Below, one piece after another: positions 1 through 10,410 of a stretch of DNA of 64,000 nt. The position numbers were made by a program, and so were the translations under genes. The notes under the pieces were generated by a model. The model searched no databases. It saw nothing but the letters and a program-made list of their open reading frames with translations, and was not told the DNA's origin. Location: contig CAMGYJ010000011.1 of assembly GCA_946122785.1 (NCBI GenBank), forward strand, positions 57,400,449 through 57,464,448, given 5' to 3'. How positions within the stretch are numbered: position 1 is the first letter of the stretch; every line of letters begins with the position of its first letter. The stretch is from Linum tenue. Lineage: Eukaryota > Streptophyta > Magnoliopsida > Malpighiales > Linaceae.

Positions 1-323
1 GAACCCATCCCCCCATCCCCGTACTGAAATCCACGACGTTCAGGTCGGACAATTCGGGTCTGGACGCCTCGAACTCGCCGCCGCAGCGGGTCTTCACCGC
101 CGGCGAAATGGAGCTTTCCGAGGACTATACCTGCGTCATCTCCCACGGCCCCATCCCGAAAACCACTCACATATTCGAATTCGACGATTGCATCGTCGAC
201 GCCTGCTGCGGCGTATTTACCCTCGATCCCTCGGTCAAAGAAGCGTCCGACGATTTCTACAGTGATTATAATAATTTTTTTTTACTTTATTGTGAAAATG
301 AGTTGGAAATGGTAGAAGATTAA
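1..323 (+). pseudogene. FLZ (DUF581) zinc-finger protein gene fragment, cut at left edge
   Basis: The reading frame is open from the first bases of the window, so the true start lies to the left. It contains the block ELSEDYTCVISHGP followed by KTTHIF and DDCIV, which I recognise as the segment just upstream of the FLZ zinc finger in plant FCS-like zinc finger proteins, adaptors of SnRK1 kinase signalling. After the residues EASDDF, where the FLZ finger (two Cys pairs and a helix) should begin, the sequence turns AT-rich, encodes no cysteine pairs and stops at 321-323. I infer that the gene was cut at the finger by an insertion or rearrangement, or that this is a captured fragment. GC-rich codons up to about 260 contrast sharply with what follows. 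An unusual intron at this point is possible but no donor is obvious. Confidence 0.6.
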
Positions 324-542
324 AATTTATTTTATTTATTACTTTTTAATTGCCACGTCACCGAGTTAACGGTCAACTTTGAGAGTTGACTGTCACATCA
401 GACAAATTTAACGGAGTTGGACGGAGAGTGACCAAATTTGGACCATTTAACTAATTTGAGTGACCAAGGTTGGATTTAAATATTTCCAGTGACCAAACAT
501 GAACGTTTTTTGTAATCTTAGTGACCAACCATACAATTAACC
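324..542. repeat. AT-rich spacer with four spaced GTGACCAA motifs
   Basis: No gene is seen. The octamer GTGACCAA starts at 428, 460, 489 and 521, a spacing of about 30 bp. The style resembles terminal repeats of plant transposons, but I cannot assign a family or see matching ends. Confidence 0.4.
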
Positions 543-760
543 CTAATAATTGAATAAAAAAACTAGTTCTCAAGATTATTCAACTGAAATGTTGCACATG
601 ATTTATTTAGAGTGCTTAAAAATTACCTTCAACTGACCATTAATGAGTGCATAAATTAAACGACACCGCAAGAGCCAACAGTCTTCTTATATACCAAACG
701 ACTCGGCATAGGAGGACTTCCAGTTTCAGTTCAAGTTTCCAACACCGAGCAAATATATGG
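543..760 (-). repeat. Diverged second copy of the 3' end of the FAR1-like element
   Basis: This stretch matches 2522-2850 with substitutions and an internal gap. Shared blocks include CAACTGAAATGTTGCACATG (583 and 2562), ACAGTCTTCTTAT (678 and 2728), and the block around 712-755 that corresponds to the last codons and stop region of the FAR1-like pseudogene at 2827. I read it as a partial copy of the same element, in the same orientation, left of the main one. Confidence 0.6.
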
Positions 761-1139
761 TCCCAATTGCCACTTCAGCAACTTTAACTATACATCAATT
801 GTGACCGTGGGTCCTACTTAATTTTCAATGCAATTCAATATTAATTGGTGAGTGTGTTATATTAATTTGAGTTTTCTCTCAAGTTGTTTTTTGTCGTTGT
901 GTTATTCGAATTATGTAAAGTATTATGATTGGAATTGTATATATGTGTGTGCTGCATGAAAATTTGCAACTGCATGAAAACATTCATCAGATGCAAATTT
1001 GCAACTTTTGTAATTGATCCCACATCAATGCAACTCACCATCCCACTTTCACTCCCTTGCCACATCAGCTTGCAATTCTCAAGAATTGCACCATTGGAGA
1101 TGGTCTAAATAAGCAAGGTGTTGATGGTTTAGAGTATAT
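761..1139. other. No gene seen
   Basis: AT-rich intergenic sequence. The short open frames on either strand have no recognisable domain. Confidence 0.5.
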
Positions 1140-1405
1140 ATGGTATTGATTGGTTAGGGTATAAGCCTATAAGGTGTTATTGTTGTAGAGTATATGTTAT
1201 TGATTGGTTCGTGTATTAGGGTTTGGCATTGCAAGAAGAATTCCTAATTTAGCAATCTTGCTAGTTTAGAAAAAATATCCTAGGTGGCATTGCAATCTTG
1301 CTAAATAATGGTGCCACCTAGGATTCCACTAAATAAGCAATGGGATGGATTGGTTCGGGTATAAGCCTATAAGGTGTTATTGTTGTAGAGTATATGGTAT
1401 TGATT
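1140..1405. repeat. Local direct duplication enclosing a short hairpin
   Basis: A segment of about 60 bp containing GGGTATAAGCCTATAAGGTG appears near 1155 and again near 1350, in the same orientation. Between the copies, the arms TATCCTAGGTGGCA (about 1277-1290) and its complement TGCCACCTAGGAT (about 1311-1323) can form a hairpin with a loop of about 20 nt. Confidence 0.6.
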
Positions 1406-1410
1406 TGTTC

Positions 1411-1457
1411 GGGTTTAGGGTTTAGGGTTTAGGGATTCGGGTTTAGGGTTTAGGGTT
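1411..1457 (+). repeat. Interstitial telomere-type repeat (TTTAGGG)n
   Basis: About six plant telomere units TTTAGGG are read on the plus strand, with one interruption (ATTCGGG) near 1435. Arabidopsis-type telomere arrays use this unit. The tract is short, lies inside AT-rich sequence and has no subtelomeric satellite beside it, so it is an interstitial tract and not a chromosome end. Confidence 0.85.
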
Positions 1458-2521
1458 ACAATTACATATACCAAATCAGTAGATTAATTTTGGTAAACGA
1501 AAAAGTTAGTTAATCTACAAAGCCAGTCTAAAAACACATCCCCATCTCCCGCCGTCAATTCCTAAATCTTCCTTTAATCCGATGGTGAAAGAGCTTCAAT
1601 CCTAACCGCGGCGTGTCACCCAATCAGATATCGCCGTTTTCGGAAAGTTGCATTTGCCCCTAACCAGTGCTGACGTTACCAAGGCCGAGGCAGCGGTAGG
1701 GAGTGTGATTTTCAGTAAATGGGAAGGGCTGGAAAGGCAAAGTAAATTTATGAGCTCATTTATAAATTCTTTAATCAGAGAGGGAGAGACCATGCTCCGA
1801 AACCCAAGAGGCACTCATCTCCTGCTGTTGTTCGTTCCTCCTCTCAATCCCTGAAAAGACCCCTTTCTCCCATCTTCTCAACCCCGAAAATCAACCCCAT
1901 CCGCCTCTTCGTCCTCCTGTCCATGCTTTATTTTCGGGTGCAGTGGTAAAGATGAGACTGCATATTATTTTAGATCTCAGTTCCTTTAATTATGTCATTG
2001 TTAGATCATGACTGTTAAACTAAATCCTTCGTTGTATTGTTTCTCCTTTGCTCTCCATGCAGGGTCTTTGTTAGAGGCAGGGAGGGGAGCAATGACAATA
2101 AGTCGCCGTTTGAATATCGCCAAAAGAATCATCATATGTTGTTACGATTCCATAATAGGTGTGGTGGAACCCTACGTCATATGATGGTTCTTCTGGGCGA
2201 CATTGACGTTTACTTGTTGATCATGCTCCCAAAATATATACAAGAGGGGAAAGTTGCCATATGTATAGTATAAAAGTGGGAGGAGGGAAAGTACATTGTT
2301 TTGTTTTTCAAGATGTGTACTTTTAATGTTTGAGATCTTAATAATATATCGGTGATGGATCTTTCACTCAATAAAAATACTGTAGTTTATTTCTTGATTA
2401 CTGCCTCCATTTTCAGAAGTCCTCTGTCGGCGCATGCTCTTGTCATTTCACGCCCAAATTACATTTCATAATTTTAGTAGCCAAAATTAAGTGATTTTAT
2501 AAACAAGTAAAAAATCCGATT
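1458..2521. other. No gene recognised
   Basis: The interval holds several open frames of 60-80 codons near 1602-1854 and 2037-2273 without recognisable domains. The stretch 1550-1950 is more GC-balanced than its surroundings and could be an old promoter or leader, but no conserved protein is readable. Confidence 0.5.
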
Positions 2522-2826
2522 TAATAATTCAATAAAAAAACGAGTGAGAAAAATAATTCAACTGAAATGTTGCACATGATTTATTTAGGGAGCAACCTCC
2601 ATATCGAATTCAATCAAACCCATCCGAACTAAATAAAACGACACCGTAGAAGGCAGTAGTCTTCTTATAAACCAAAGAGACACATAAATAAAACGACACA
2701 CAAGTAAAACGACACCGCAGACGGCAACAGTCTTCTTATAAATCAAACGACGCCGCTTCAAGCTAATACTGGCAGTCTTCACATAGTCCATTAGTCCTAA
2801 TCCGAATAGCATAAGGACGTCCATCT
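2522..2826 (-). repeat. 3' flank of the FAR1-like element with internal repeats
   Basis: Downstream of the FAR1-like stop, the phrase AAACGACAC followed by a CAGTAGTC or CAACAGTC block and CTTCTTATAAA recurs (around 2635, 2690 and 2705). Part of this flank matches 543-760. It is probably the untranslated or terminal region of the element; I do not see a matching inverted end. Confidence 0.5.
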
Positions 2827-5487
2827 TCACTTCAAGTTTTCAACAATCCTTAGTTTGCTACTTCTTGTAACAGGCCTCTTCTGCAAAATCGATAACGACG
2901 ATTTTAGACGTACAAAAATATTGGATGCAACTGCATTGTGTAGACACGAACAATTATATCTTATTCTTACCCTAGGTTGCTCATAATCGTCGTCATCGTC
3001 ATTTTCATCATCGGATGGCCCAGACCCAGTACACGTTCTTGCATTATGATTGGTAGAACCGCACTTACTGTAATGCTTTTGCCTTCTCTTCGGTACTGTT
3101 TCCGACTGATCTTTAGTGGTGGGAGGATCAACATCGGTGTCATCGCCACCGCCACCTTCTTCCGAAACACCATCATTCGGGGCATCACCGTTTGAGGTTG
3201 GCTTCACATAGCCAACATGATGTGGGCATCGGCTCCTATAGTGGCGCCATTCACCGCAATCGCCTTCGGTCTATTAATGTCGGGTATGTCCACGTTGCCA
3301 GTGTCCACCATGTCCAACTTTTCACATAATGATTGAATTCGCTCACGAGCAATCTTGAAGCACTCACTAGATTTTGCGCCTTTTAACATTAGTTGTAAGC
3401 TGTGTTGTTGAATAGTACCATACCTGATTGACACAAGATTTTATACAAAGTGAGTAAAATTAATGTTCACCTAGCTTCGAACCAATATTAAAAAAAAAAT
3501 TAAAAGTGATAGTCATGGCAAACCTCAATGCGAAAAGTTGAGATTCATCTAGTCTGCCCGGTTCCTCCAAGCTCTCTAGTGTCTTCGGCTTCTTTGACCA
3601 TCTTCGACGTACTAGGCCTTCAGGAAGTTCCAGTATGCTCTCTTCTTTCAGTACAAAAATCATATGACGACATGGTATTCCCATATAATTGTAGTGATTA
3701 CAACTACATTCCATTGCAAAGGGTTCAACTGCGTACGTGACTTGAAAAACCTTATCCATGCCAGACACCTTGACCTTGTACACATGCTCAATTTCCGATC
3801 GCTCTGTCTCCAACCTTATGCAACATGCCGACTTTTCAACCTCGTCTCTGAATAAGAAGAATGCGTTCTTTGTGAAAACCGCCGCTCCACTCTTCTGAAG
3901 TGAGACTAAGACATTGCTTGTGATGGTTCGTTCTCGATGAATGGATTCAAAATCAGCATGACGCTCATTCTCCCTCATATCCCTAGTCCAACGATCAAAG
4001 TGAATAAAGAACTCAAGGAGATTTTTATCCTTCTCGATATAATTGGCAAGTTGAGAGTTCAGTCCTTCACATCTTGATGTTGTACTCAAGCCTGCGAAGA
4101 ACTTCGAACGCAAATATGCATACCCCCATTCATGTCTTTGCTCAAATAAATTGGAGACACAATTGTTGTGCTGAAGGGAGCATTCCTCAACCACTGATTT
4201 CCACTTTTCTTTGAATTCTGAAGGTTCCCAGTCAGCTGACACAAAATGCTTCCATCGGGGCAAAAAAGTAGGATGATTCTTCACATTTCTGGTTATAGTC
4301 TTGTCTATATGCCAGGAACATAGACGATGTGTTGCATCGGGAAATACTTTCTGAATAGCATTACGCATCGCTCTATCCCCATCTGTAATAACAGTCTTGG
4401 GATCTACACCGCCTAGCCTTCTCTTCAAAGCTCCCAACACCCAAATATAATTTCTTCTCTCTCGTTAGCCAAGAAAGCACATGCAAATACGCAAGTTTGC
4501 GAATGGTGGTTGACACCTAAAAAAGTTCAAACAAAGTTAGATTATGCAAACTTCTAGGGTTATTTTAGCATGCTCGGGATAATTCTATGTGTGAAGGAAA
4601 AGTACCTGAAAAAATCACGAGAGGCATCTGGTAAATGTTCCTTTTGTAAGTAGCATCGAATGACAGTAATTCTCCAAAGCATGCATAATCAGCAACAGAA
4701 ATACTATCGGCCCAGAAAATGTTAATAAGCCGGTCGTCGTCATCCTTCTTTAGTTCAATAACGAAATGCTCGTCCGCTCTGCATTTAGCTTGCAGGTAGG
4801 CTAGGGCTGTTGCGGCATCACCTTCACTGATTTGTTCTTTCCTCTCTTTGTCCACATAATTATATGCATCCTTCCTCGTGTACCCCAAATTGTCGTAGCC
4901 TCCTGCTTCTGATACGGCCAGATTCACAATTTGAGAAGTTTTCATACCTGCAGCTCTTCTAAAATTTATCGCTGCTTTGACTGCATCACTCATACGACGT
5001 TTCCCTTTCATGTAGTGTCTATATTCTCTGGGATCTTTTCATGTGTGTGTACATCATCAAACTGGTGCACATACCACTTCCCATCGACATTGTCTTGTTT
5101 AACACGCATCTTGGCTCTGCAGTTAAATCTGGTCTTCCCTCTTGCTTCTCTCTTTCGTTCTGTGCTCTTCATGCGCCTCTTTCCCTCGCCAGAGCATACA
5201 TAGTCACGCCATATCATAACTTTGTTCTTATCATGACCAATGTCTGATTTTCTGATGTCGAAGCCTTTGACTAACCCGTAGTCCATGTAGAAATCATAGG
5301 CTTCTTCTGTATCATCGAACTTCATTTTTTTAATATCTTCAGGCTGTAGAAATATGAGATCGGCGACATTATCTTCCTGGGTGGTGTGACTGGCTCCGGC
5401 ACCAGCGTTTTCTTGGACTCCCTCCGACGTCAATACTAGGACTCCCTCCGACGTCAATGGTGAGTCTGCCTCCGACGTCATTGTCAC
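2827..5487 (-). pseudogene. FAR1/FHY3-like MULE transposase pseudogene
   Basis: In minus-strand order the parts are: a FAR1-type DNA-binding region (about 5340-5030, with EEAYDFYMDYGLVKGF, RDYVCSGEG and VHQFDDVHTHEK); a MULE transposase core with the first Asp in SFDATY (about 4656), the second in ITDGDRAM (about 4380) and Glu in SRCEGLNSQL (about 4070); a SWIM zinc finger CSCNHYNYMGIPCRH (about 3690); and a C-terminal zinc-knuckle-like KCGSTNHNARTC whose first expected Cys is Tyr. Three GT-AG introns fit the reading frame: 4517-4605, 3424-3523 and 2881-2970. Three frame breaks remain: at the ORF overlap 5008-5011, a one-base loss near 4445-4452, and a small indel near 3218-3224. FAR1/FHY3 proteins are transcription factors domesticated from MULE transposases. 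The broken frame and adjoining repeat copies favour a decayed transposon over a host gene. Confidence 0.85.
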
Positions 5488-6045
5488 GGCTGGAAATTTT
5501 GGGGAACCAAGGACATAGATTACAAAACCCTACTGGGAATGATGGCCGAATTAATGCTTCAATGGGCCACTTAATAATTATCCCCATTAATAACACGATT
5601 TGTGATATCTTATATTTTTGGTAGGAACGAGTTGAACTTTCTGTTCTTTATCTTAGTGATTTCTTTACCATTTTCACAAATAACGAAAATATTTAAAATG
5701 AAAAACCTTTCTTAGTAAAGTCAAACGCCAGCTGACTCTAGCTGTGTACTACGTGTATGGGGAAGGATCAAATATTAATATGAGCGAATATTTACTAATA
5801 GCACTCAATTCTTTATTCAATCGAAAAAAGTATATTTTTAATTTTAGGTTTAATAACTACCCATGTTTATCCCAAGTTCATGTACCTTAGACTAAACCCT
5901 AACTATTTTTCCGCGGGAAAAATATGGCGCCACAATTTATCCTAACCTTGTATATATAATTAACCTTCATCGGTAGAGCAGTGGTTCCATATCCTTCTTT
6001 GCCGCGATTTTGAGTACAGAGTAAAGTTTAGATTAGAGGCACAAC
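5488..6045. promoter_or_regulatory. Divergent spacer between transposase and ULP-like genes
   Basis: This 558-bp AT-rich interval separates two genes read in opposite directions, so it should hold both promoters. A TATA-like TATATATAAT at 5951-5960 lies about 90 bp before the ULP-like start codon. No clear box can be chosen for the minus-strand gene. Confidence 0.45.
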
Positions 6046-7915
6046 ATGGAAAATAGGAGAATTACTCGCTCTTCGTCCAAGCTTGTGGTATGTATAATAA
6101 CTCTTTTTACCATTGAAATTCATTCTAGTTAATTTATTAATCGCAGGTTCACTGTCATTGTAGGAGACAACCGAATTTGTGACTCCAACAAAGAAACCAA
6201 GGATACCCAAAGGTGTAAGCAGTCCACCCACTCCTGCTTCAGTCATCGTTTTTATTTCGGACGATGAATCTGACTCTGAGGTCACACCAAAGAAGCCAAA
6301 TGGAAAAATTATTTGTCTACCTTCTGTTGACAAGGTAATAAAGGTGTCATGTTTGCCATTGAAGTGTTCTTTGCCGTTATTCCGTCATAACGAATGCATT
6401 TCAACTCGTGTTTATTTGTGGCCCCTATTCTAGGTTGTTTTGAAGTTTAAGCTACCTACCGCTATGGAATACGATGATGAGCAAATCCAGCTTGCTCACT
6501 ATATATTTTTAGCCCTTTTGTCACCTGATGAAGTATTGGTCAAAACCTCTAACAACTCTTGTACGAGGAAGTCATTGTGGTCCTTAAGCCCTCGCTCATT
6601 CGTAGATGCTGAAGTAATCAACGGAACTCCAAAATTTTGTTTTGTTTGTCCACTATCAATGCTTTCTACGTAGAATTATTTTATAACAACTCGATAGTAT
6701 CATGAAGTGTTTTTTGTCCATGTTATATTAGGTTATAACAGCGATGGCCTACCACTTGACTCTAGAAGAGTTGTGGACAAATTCCAAGGACGGAAAATGA
6801 GTGTGCTATCTGCCTGCTGAACTACAGGTTGTGGTCCGATTATACTTAATGACAATTTCCTCTCACCAAAAAAATTACAACACATGTTTTTTTAACGTGA
6901 ATCATATTGTGTTGACAAAATTTCAATTGTGCAACTACCACATGGGCAGGAACTAGTGATTTCATGTGGAATAACACCCAAGATGGCATTAGACCTATAC
7001 GAATCAAAATTCCTTAGTCGAACCAATATGGTGAACAAGGTAAACTGTTCGTCTTAATAAGTATTACATGGTTTGCAGTTTATTTTTTTAATACGTGTTG
7101 ACAATTTCCGCATATGTAGGTGTGTGTTCCGATGAGAGATAATGCCCATTGGTACTTGGCTGTCATTAAGTTGGACAAGGAAGAAGTCCATATCTTGGAT
7201 CCACAACCAAATGAAGACCGCAATTCCTTTCGACTACAATCTGTTCAAACAATGGTAAATTTGTGACATTGTGCCGTTATAACGCAAAAAAATGTAAATA
7301 ACTCTTTCTAAGTACAAACGTTTCTTAATTTGTACAGATGAGCTTTATGCAAGCCTTGTGGAAGATTCTCTATCGTGAACAAGGTTCGGGATTGTCGCCA
7401 CCAAGGATTGCGGAGTTTTCGTACCCAACTCCTTCAAAGGATCAAGAACAACTTCATCGGTAAGTATGCCCATTTTTTTGTGATATTAAACGACGACTTA
7501 TCAACTTGGTTCTTATCACGCAATGCTTTTATTTTATGTAGGTCTAACAGTGGAGTCTGGGTATGCATGTGGATGTATGGCGCAAGCTGGGACTCCTCTT
7601 ATATTTGGGTAAAGACAATTCTAATTCGCATATTAGAAAATTAAACCACAATTGATTGTTATTTTTGAATCATGCGGTAAGCACCATGTTTGTTGATGTT
7701 GATAGCCATGCACTCAAGTGAGGAGGATGCAGATCGCTTTGCACCTTGTTCGAGAGCCCATGAACTACATAAGGCATATGGTGCTCACGGAAGCAAGAAA
7801 AGTTGCACCTCAAGTTGAAGCTGCAGTGGAAGAGTACAAGAAAACCCATGAAAGGAGGAAAAAGGAAAGAGAAGAGCACAAGGAAACCCAGTCAACGAGC
7901 CCAAGAACAACCTGA
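6046..7915 (+). pseudogene. ULP1-like (C48) SUMO-protease-type pseudogene, nine exons
   Basis: Nine exons join in frame with GT-AG introns: 6046-6087, 6164-6334, 6434-6613, 6732-6827, 6950-7039, 7120-7254, 7338-7459, 7542-7608 and 7733-7915, giving about 361 codons. C48 (Ulp1) peptidases cleave ubiquitin-like modifiers with a His-Asp-Cys triad. The His region reads NAHWYLAVIKL and the Asp region VHILDPQPN (exon 6). In exon 8 the block NSGVWVCMWM stands where DCGVWVC is expected, so the catalytic Cys is apparently Ser. Exon 4 contains an in-frame TGA at 6798-6800. The N-terminus is Ser/Pro/Lys-rich and acidic, and the C-terminus is a charged helix. ULP-like genes carried by Mutator-like elements (the KAONASHI type) are known, and the neighbouring transposase on the other strand supports that origin. 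It could also be a captured host gene. Confidence 0.75.
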
Positions 7916-7949
7916 TTTTGCGTTTTAGTTTTCAAGATGATGGACAACA

Positions 7950-8215
7950 GTTATGGTTTTTTTTCTCAGGATGATGGACAACCGTTTTTTATTTGGTTCG
8001 GTGAATGCTTTTTATTTTTGGTTTTTATATTTGGTTTTTGGTTTGGTGAATGCTTTTTATGTTTGGTTTTTGGTTTGGTTTGGTGAATGCTTTTTATATT
8101 TGGTTTTTGGTTTGGTTTTTGGTTTGGTGAATGCTTTCTATATTTGGTTTTTGGTATTGTGAATGCTTTCTATATTTGGTTTGGTTTGGTTTGTTTTTTC
8201 GTGGAAATGGCAAAG
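7950..8215 (+). repeat. T/G-rich tandem repeat
   Basis: Imperfect tandem copies of a unit such as GTGAATGCTTTTTATATTTG, interleaved with runs of TTTGGTTTGG. Open frames across this stretch are low-complexity artefacts. Confidence 0.8.
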
Positions 8216-8324
8216 GGACTTCACCAAAATTCCAACTTCCAACTTGTGAGTGAGGTTGCTTCTGTTCAAGGCTTCAAGCCATTGTATCTTGTAGAGAGGT
8301 TTTTAATTGGGATCATGTACAGTT

Positions 8325-8482
8325 AAACTGATTGGCTCCCAATCGTATAATTAAATTTGCATTCATGTATAGGTAACCCAAAAGGTAAAACTGATTGGCT
8401 CCCAATCGTATAATTAAATTTGCATTCATGTATAGGTAACCCAAAAGGTAAAACTGATTGGCTCCCAATCAGTATAATTAAT
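8325..8482 (+). repeat. 63-bp tandem repeat, 2.5 copies
   Basis: Units start with AAACTGATTGGCTCCCAATC at 8325, 8388 and 8451. The first two copies are almost identical, and the third stops after about 30 bp. Confidence 0.9.
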
Positions 8483-8844
8483 GACCAAACCCAGTACAAG
8501 GCAGATAGAAAATTCTTATGAAATTAATTTAATGTTCCTAGGATATGGAAAGGCTTCCATTCCTTGAATTTCCACCAACGATGTTTTCACTCCCCTTTTA
8601 GTCAGAGAATTCATTGTAGTAATAAATACAATAAAAAGGCATACATAATTAATGGATTCTTTATTGTGTATAATTAAAAGGATATTTTACTATAAACGAA
8701 GCATGATAGATCCACAGGGGGATAAAAGAAGCATGAGTCTTGATGAAAAAGGGGAAAAAATCACCATAGATAAAAAATCATTATAATCAAGCCATATCCA
8801 TACTATTCACGCCTATCATCGTCACTATACTTGTGACCAAATAT

Positions 8845-9025
8845 AAATAAAACCATAATTTTCGAAAATATTGCAATTTCATAGGTAGTCCCTACTTCAA
8901 CTTCTAAATAAAACCATAATTTTCGAAAACATTGCAATTTCATAGGTAGTCCCTACTTCAACTTCTAAATAAAACCATAATTTTCGAAAACATTGCAATT
9001 TCATAGGTAGTCCCTACTTCGACCT
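8845..9025 (+). repeat. 61-bp tandem repeat, about three copies
   Basis: The unit begins AAATAAAACCATAATTTTCG and ends in TAGTCCCTACTTCAACTTCT. Copies start near 8845, 8906 and 8967, and partial motif copies (AGGTAGTCCCTAC, ATAGTCCCCACT) continue to about 9160. Confidence 0.85.
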
Positions 9026-9539
9026 AATTGGAACTGCTTAGAACAAAAGCGGATTAAAATATCCCCCAATGAAATTCATTTGGAATTTCATAGGTAGTCC
9101 CTACTTCCATTTCTATAATTTTGAGAAAACATTGCAATTTCATCAATAGTCCCCACTCGTGGGCCAATTTCAATTGCAACCAAATTTGCACCCTTGCAAT
9201 AGCTTCTCACATCATAGCAAGTGTAGGATGCAATTGCACCTCCTTGCTTAGGGATGACCATTACTGCATCTCGTCACCTGTCTTAGGGAAATTAGCCATG
9301 GCAAATTCACAAAATACTGCATGCATAGAAAAATATTTGTCTGGATAATTAAAAAAATGGGAGACTTTCCTAGTCAGATGATGTACTGGCTCCCCTCAGT
9401 ACCTGACAGTTTTGAGTGCTGGAGAAAAAGACTGGAAAAAAAAACAACAAAGCCTTATAGTAAACTTCTTAACAAAAGACATCCAATGCTGGCCCCTTTG
9501 CTGCTCCAACGCTCCACCTCGCCCTGCATCAATCGACTC
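9026..9539. other. No gene seen
   Basis: Decayed intergenic sequence after the 61-bp repeats. The part from about 9480 may be the 3' flank of the minus-strand gene that follows. Confidence 0.4.
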
Positions 9540-10410
9540 TCATGTAAGCCGAGGACGTTTGCTTGAGGATGCCTCAGGGGTCTCTTCATGCTCCGTATGC
9601 CGAAGGTCAATAAAAGTATTGGTCAATTCGGCGATACGATAGACTGGCAAATAGGCGCAATGGTCCTCCTTAGCATAAACCCACATATCCATCCCAACCC
9701 TTCCAAGAAAGGTGGTCAATAAGGTGGCATATGGAAAGGCAGTGTACAGTTTTCCCCTCTAGGAGCAGCCTCAACCATGTTCAGGCTCATGAGAGATGCG
9801 AGGTTAACAGGAACACCTCTTTGAGCTTGCACAAGGATAAACAGGTCAAGTTTACGAATTATCGATTGACGACTGTACCTTGGCATGAAGCAGTTGACGA
9901 TCATCCAATGGAGTAATCGAAGAGGATCTGGGAGGAAAGAAGCCTGGATGCGCCCCTTCGTCAGTTTCGCCAGTTCAACTTCAAACTCAAAATCGTACAG
10001 CCGCCCAAGATCGCTTATGCTATCAATGTGGTGTCCTGCGGCGGGGAGATCGAGGATCTCAGCAAACTGATGAGGCTGGAAGCAGACTCTATAACCCAGG
10101 AAGATCGACACGAGATGAGAATCGGAGGGACCAGACAGCTCTAGATTGTTGTAGAACTTCCTCACCACATGCGGGCAGTAACTGGTGCTTCCTCAACTCC
10201 GTAGATCAAAGAACTTTTCCCAGCCAAGATTTTTAATTAACTTCTTCACTTCTTGAGGGAAAGGACTCAGGTGGATGAACTCGTACTCGGCCACAATAGA
10301 TGTCTTGCTTGTGAATGAAAGATAGTCCCCGAGACTTGGGGTGGATCGACAGTCGTCGTTTGATAGAGATAGTATGCCCATTTCCGCAAACGTTTACCTT
10401 TGTTTGCCAT
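9540..10410 (-). pseudogene. 'Putative plant transposon protein' domain pseudogene
   Basis: The minus-strand frames read VVRKFYNNLELSGPSD, then GYRVCFQPHQFAEILDLPAAG, LLHWMIVNCFMPRYSRQS and GVPVNLASLM. This matches my memory of the domain annotated as 'putative plant transposon protein', common in plant retroelement-derived ORFs and of unknown function. A likely start is at 10410, followed by a basic stretch. Breaks: a frame change near 10380, an in-frame TGA at 10193-10195, and another frame change near 9725. After the last one, the frame continues through VGMDMWVYAKEDHC to a stop at 9540-9542. No functional element boundaries are seen around it. Confidence 0.6.

Noticed and set aside
2827..5487. 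Calling the FAR1-like locus a functional host FRS gene
   Set aside because: Three frame breaks and neighbouring partial copies favour a decayed transposon.
7953..8326. Open frames rich in Phe, Trp and Leu
   Set aside because: Product of the TTTGG tandem repeat, not a membrane protein gene.
8325..9025. Regular repeats that might suggest a CRISPR-like array
   Set aside because: Units are directly adjacent without variable spacers, and the sequence is eukaryotic.
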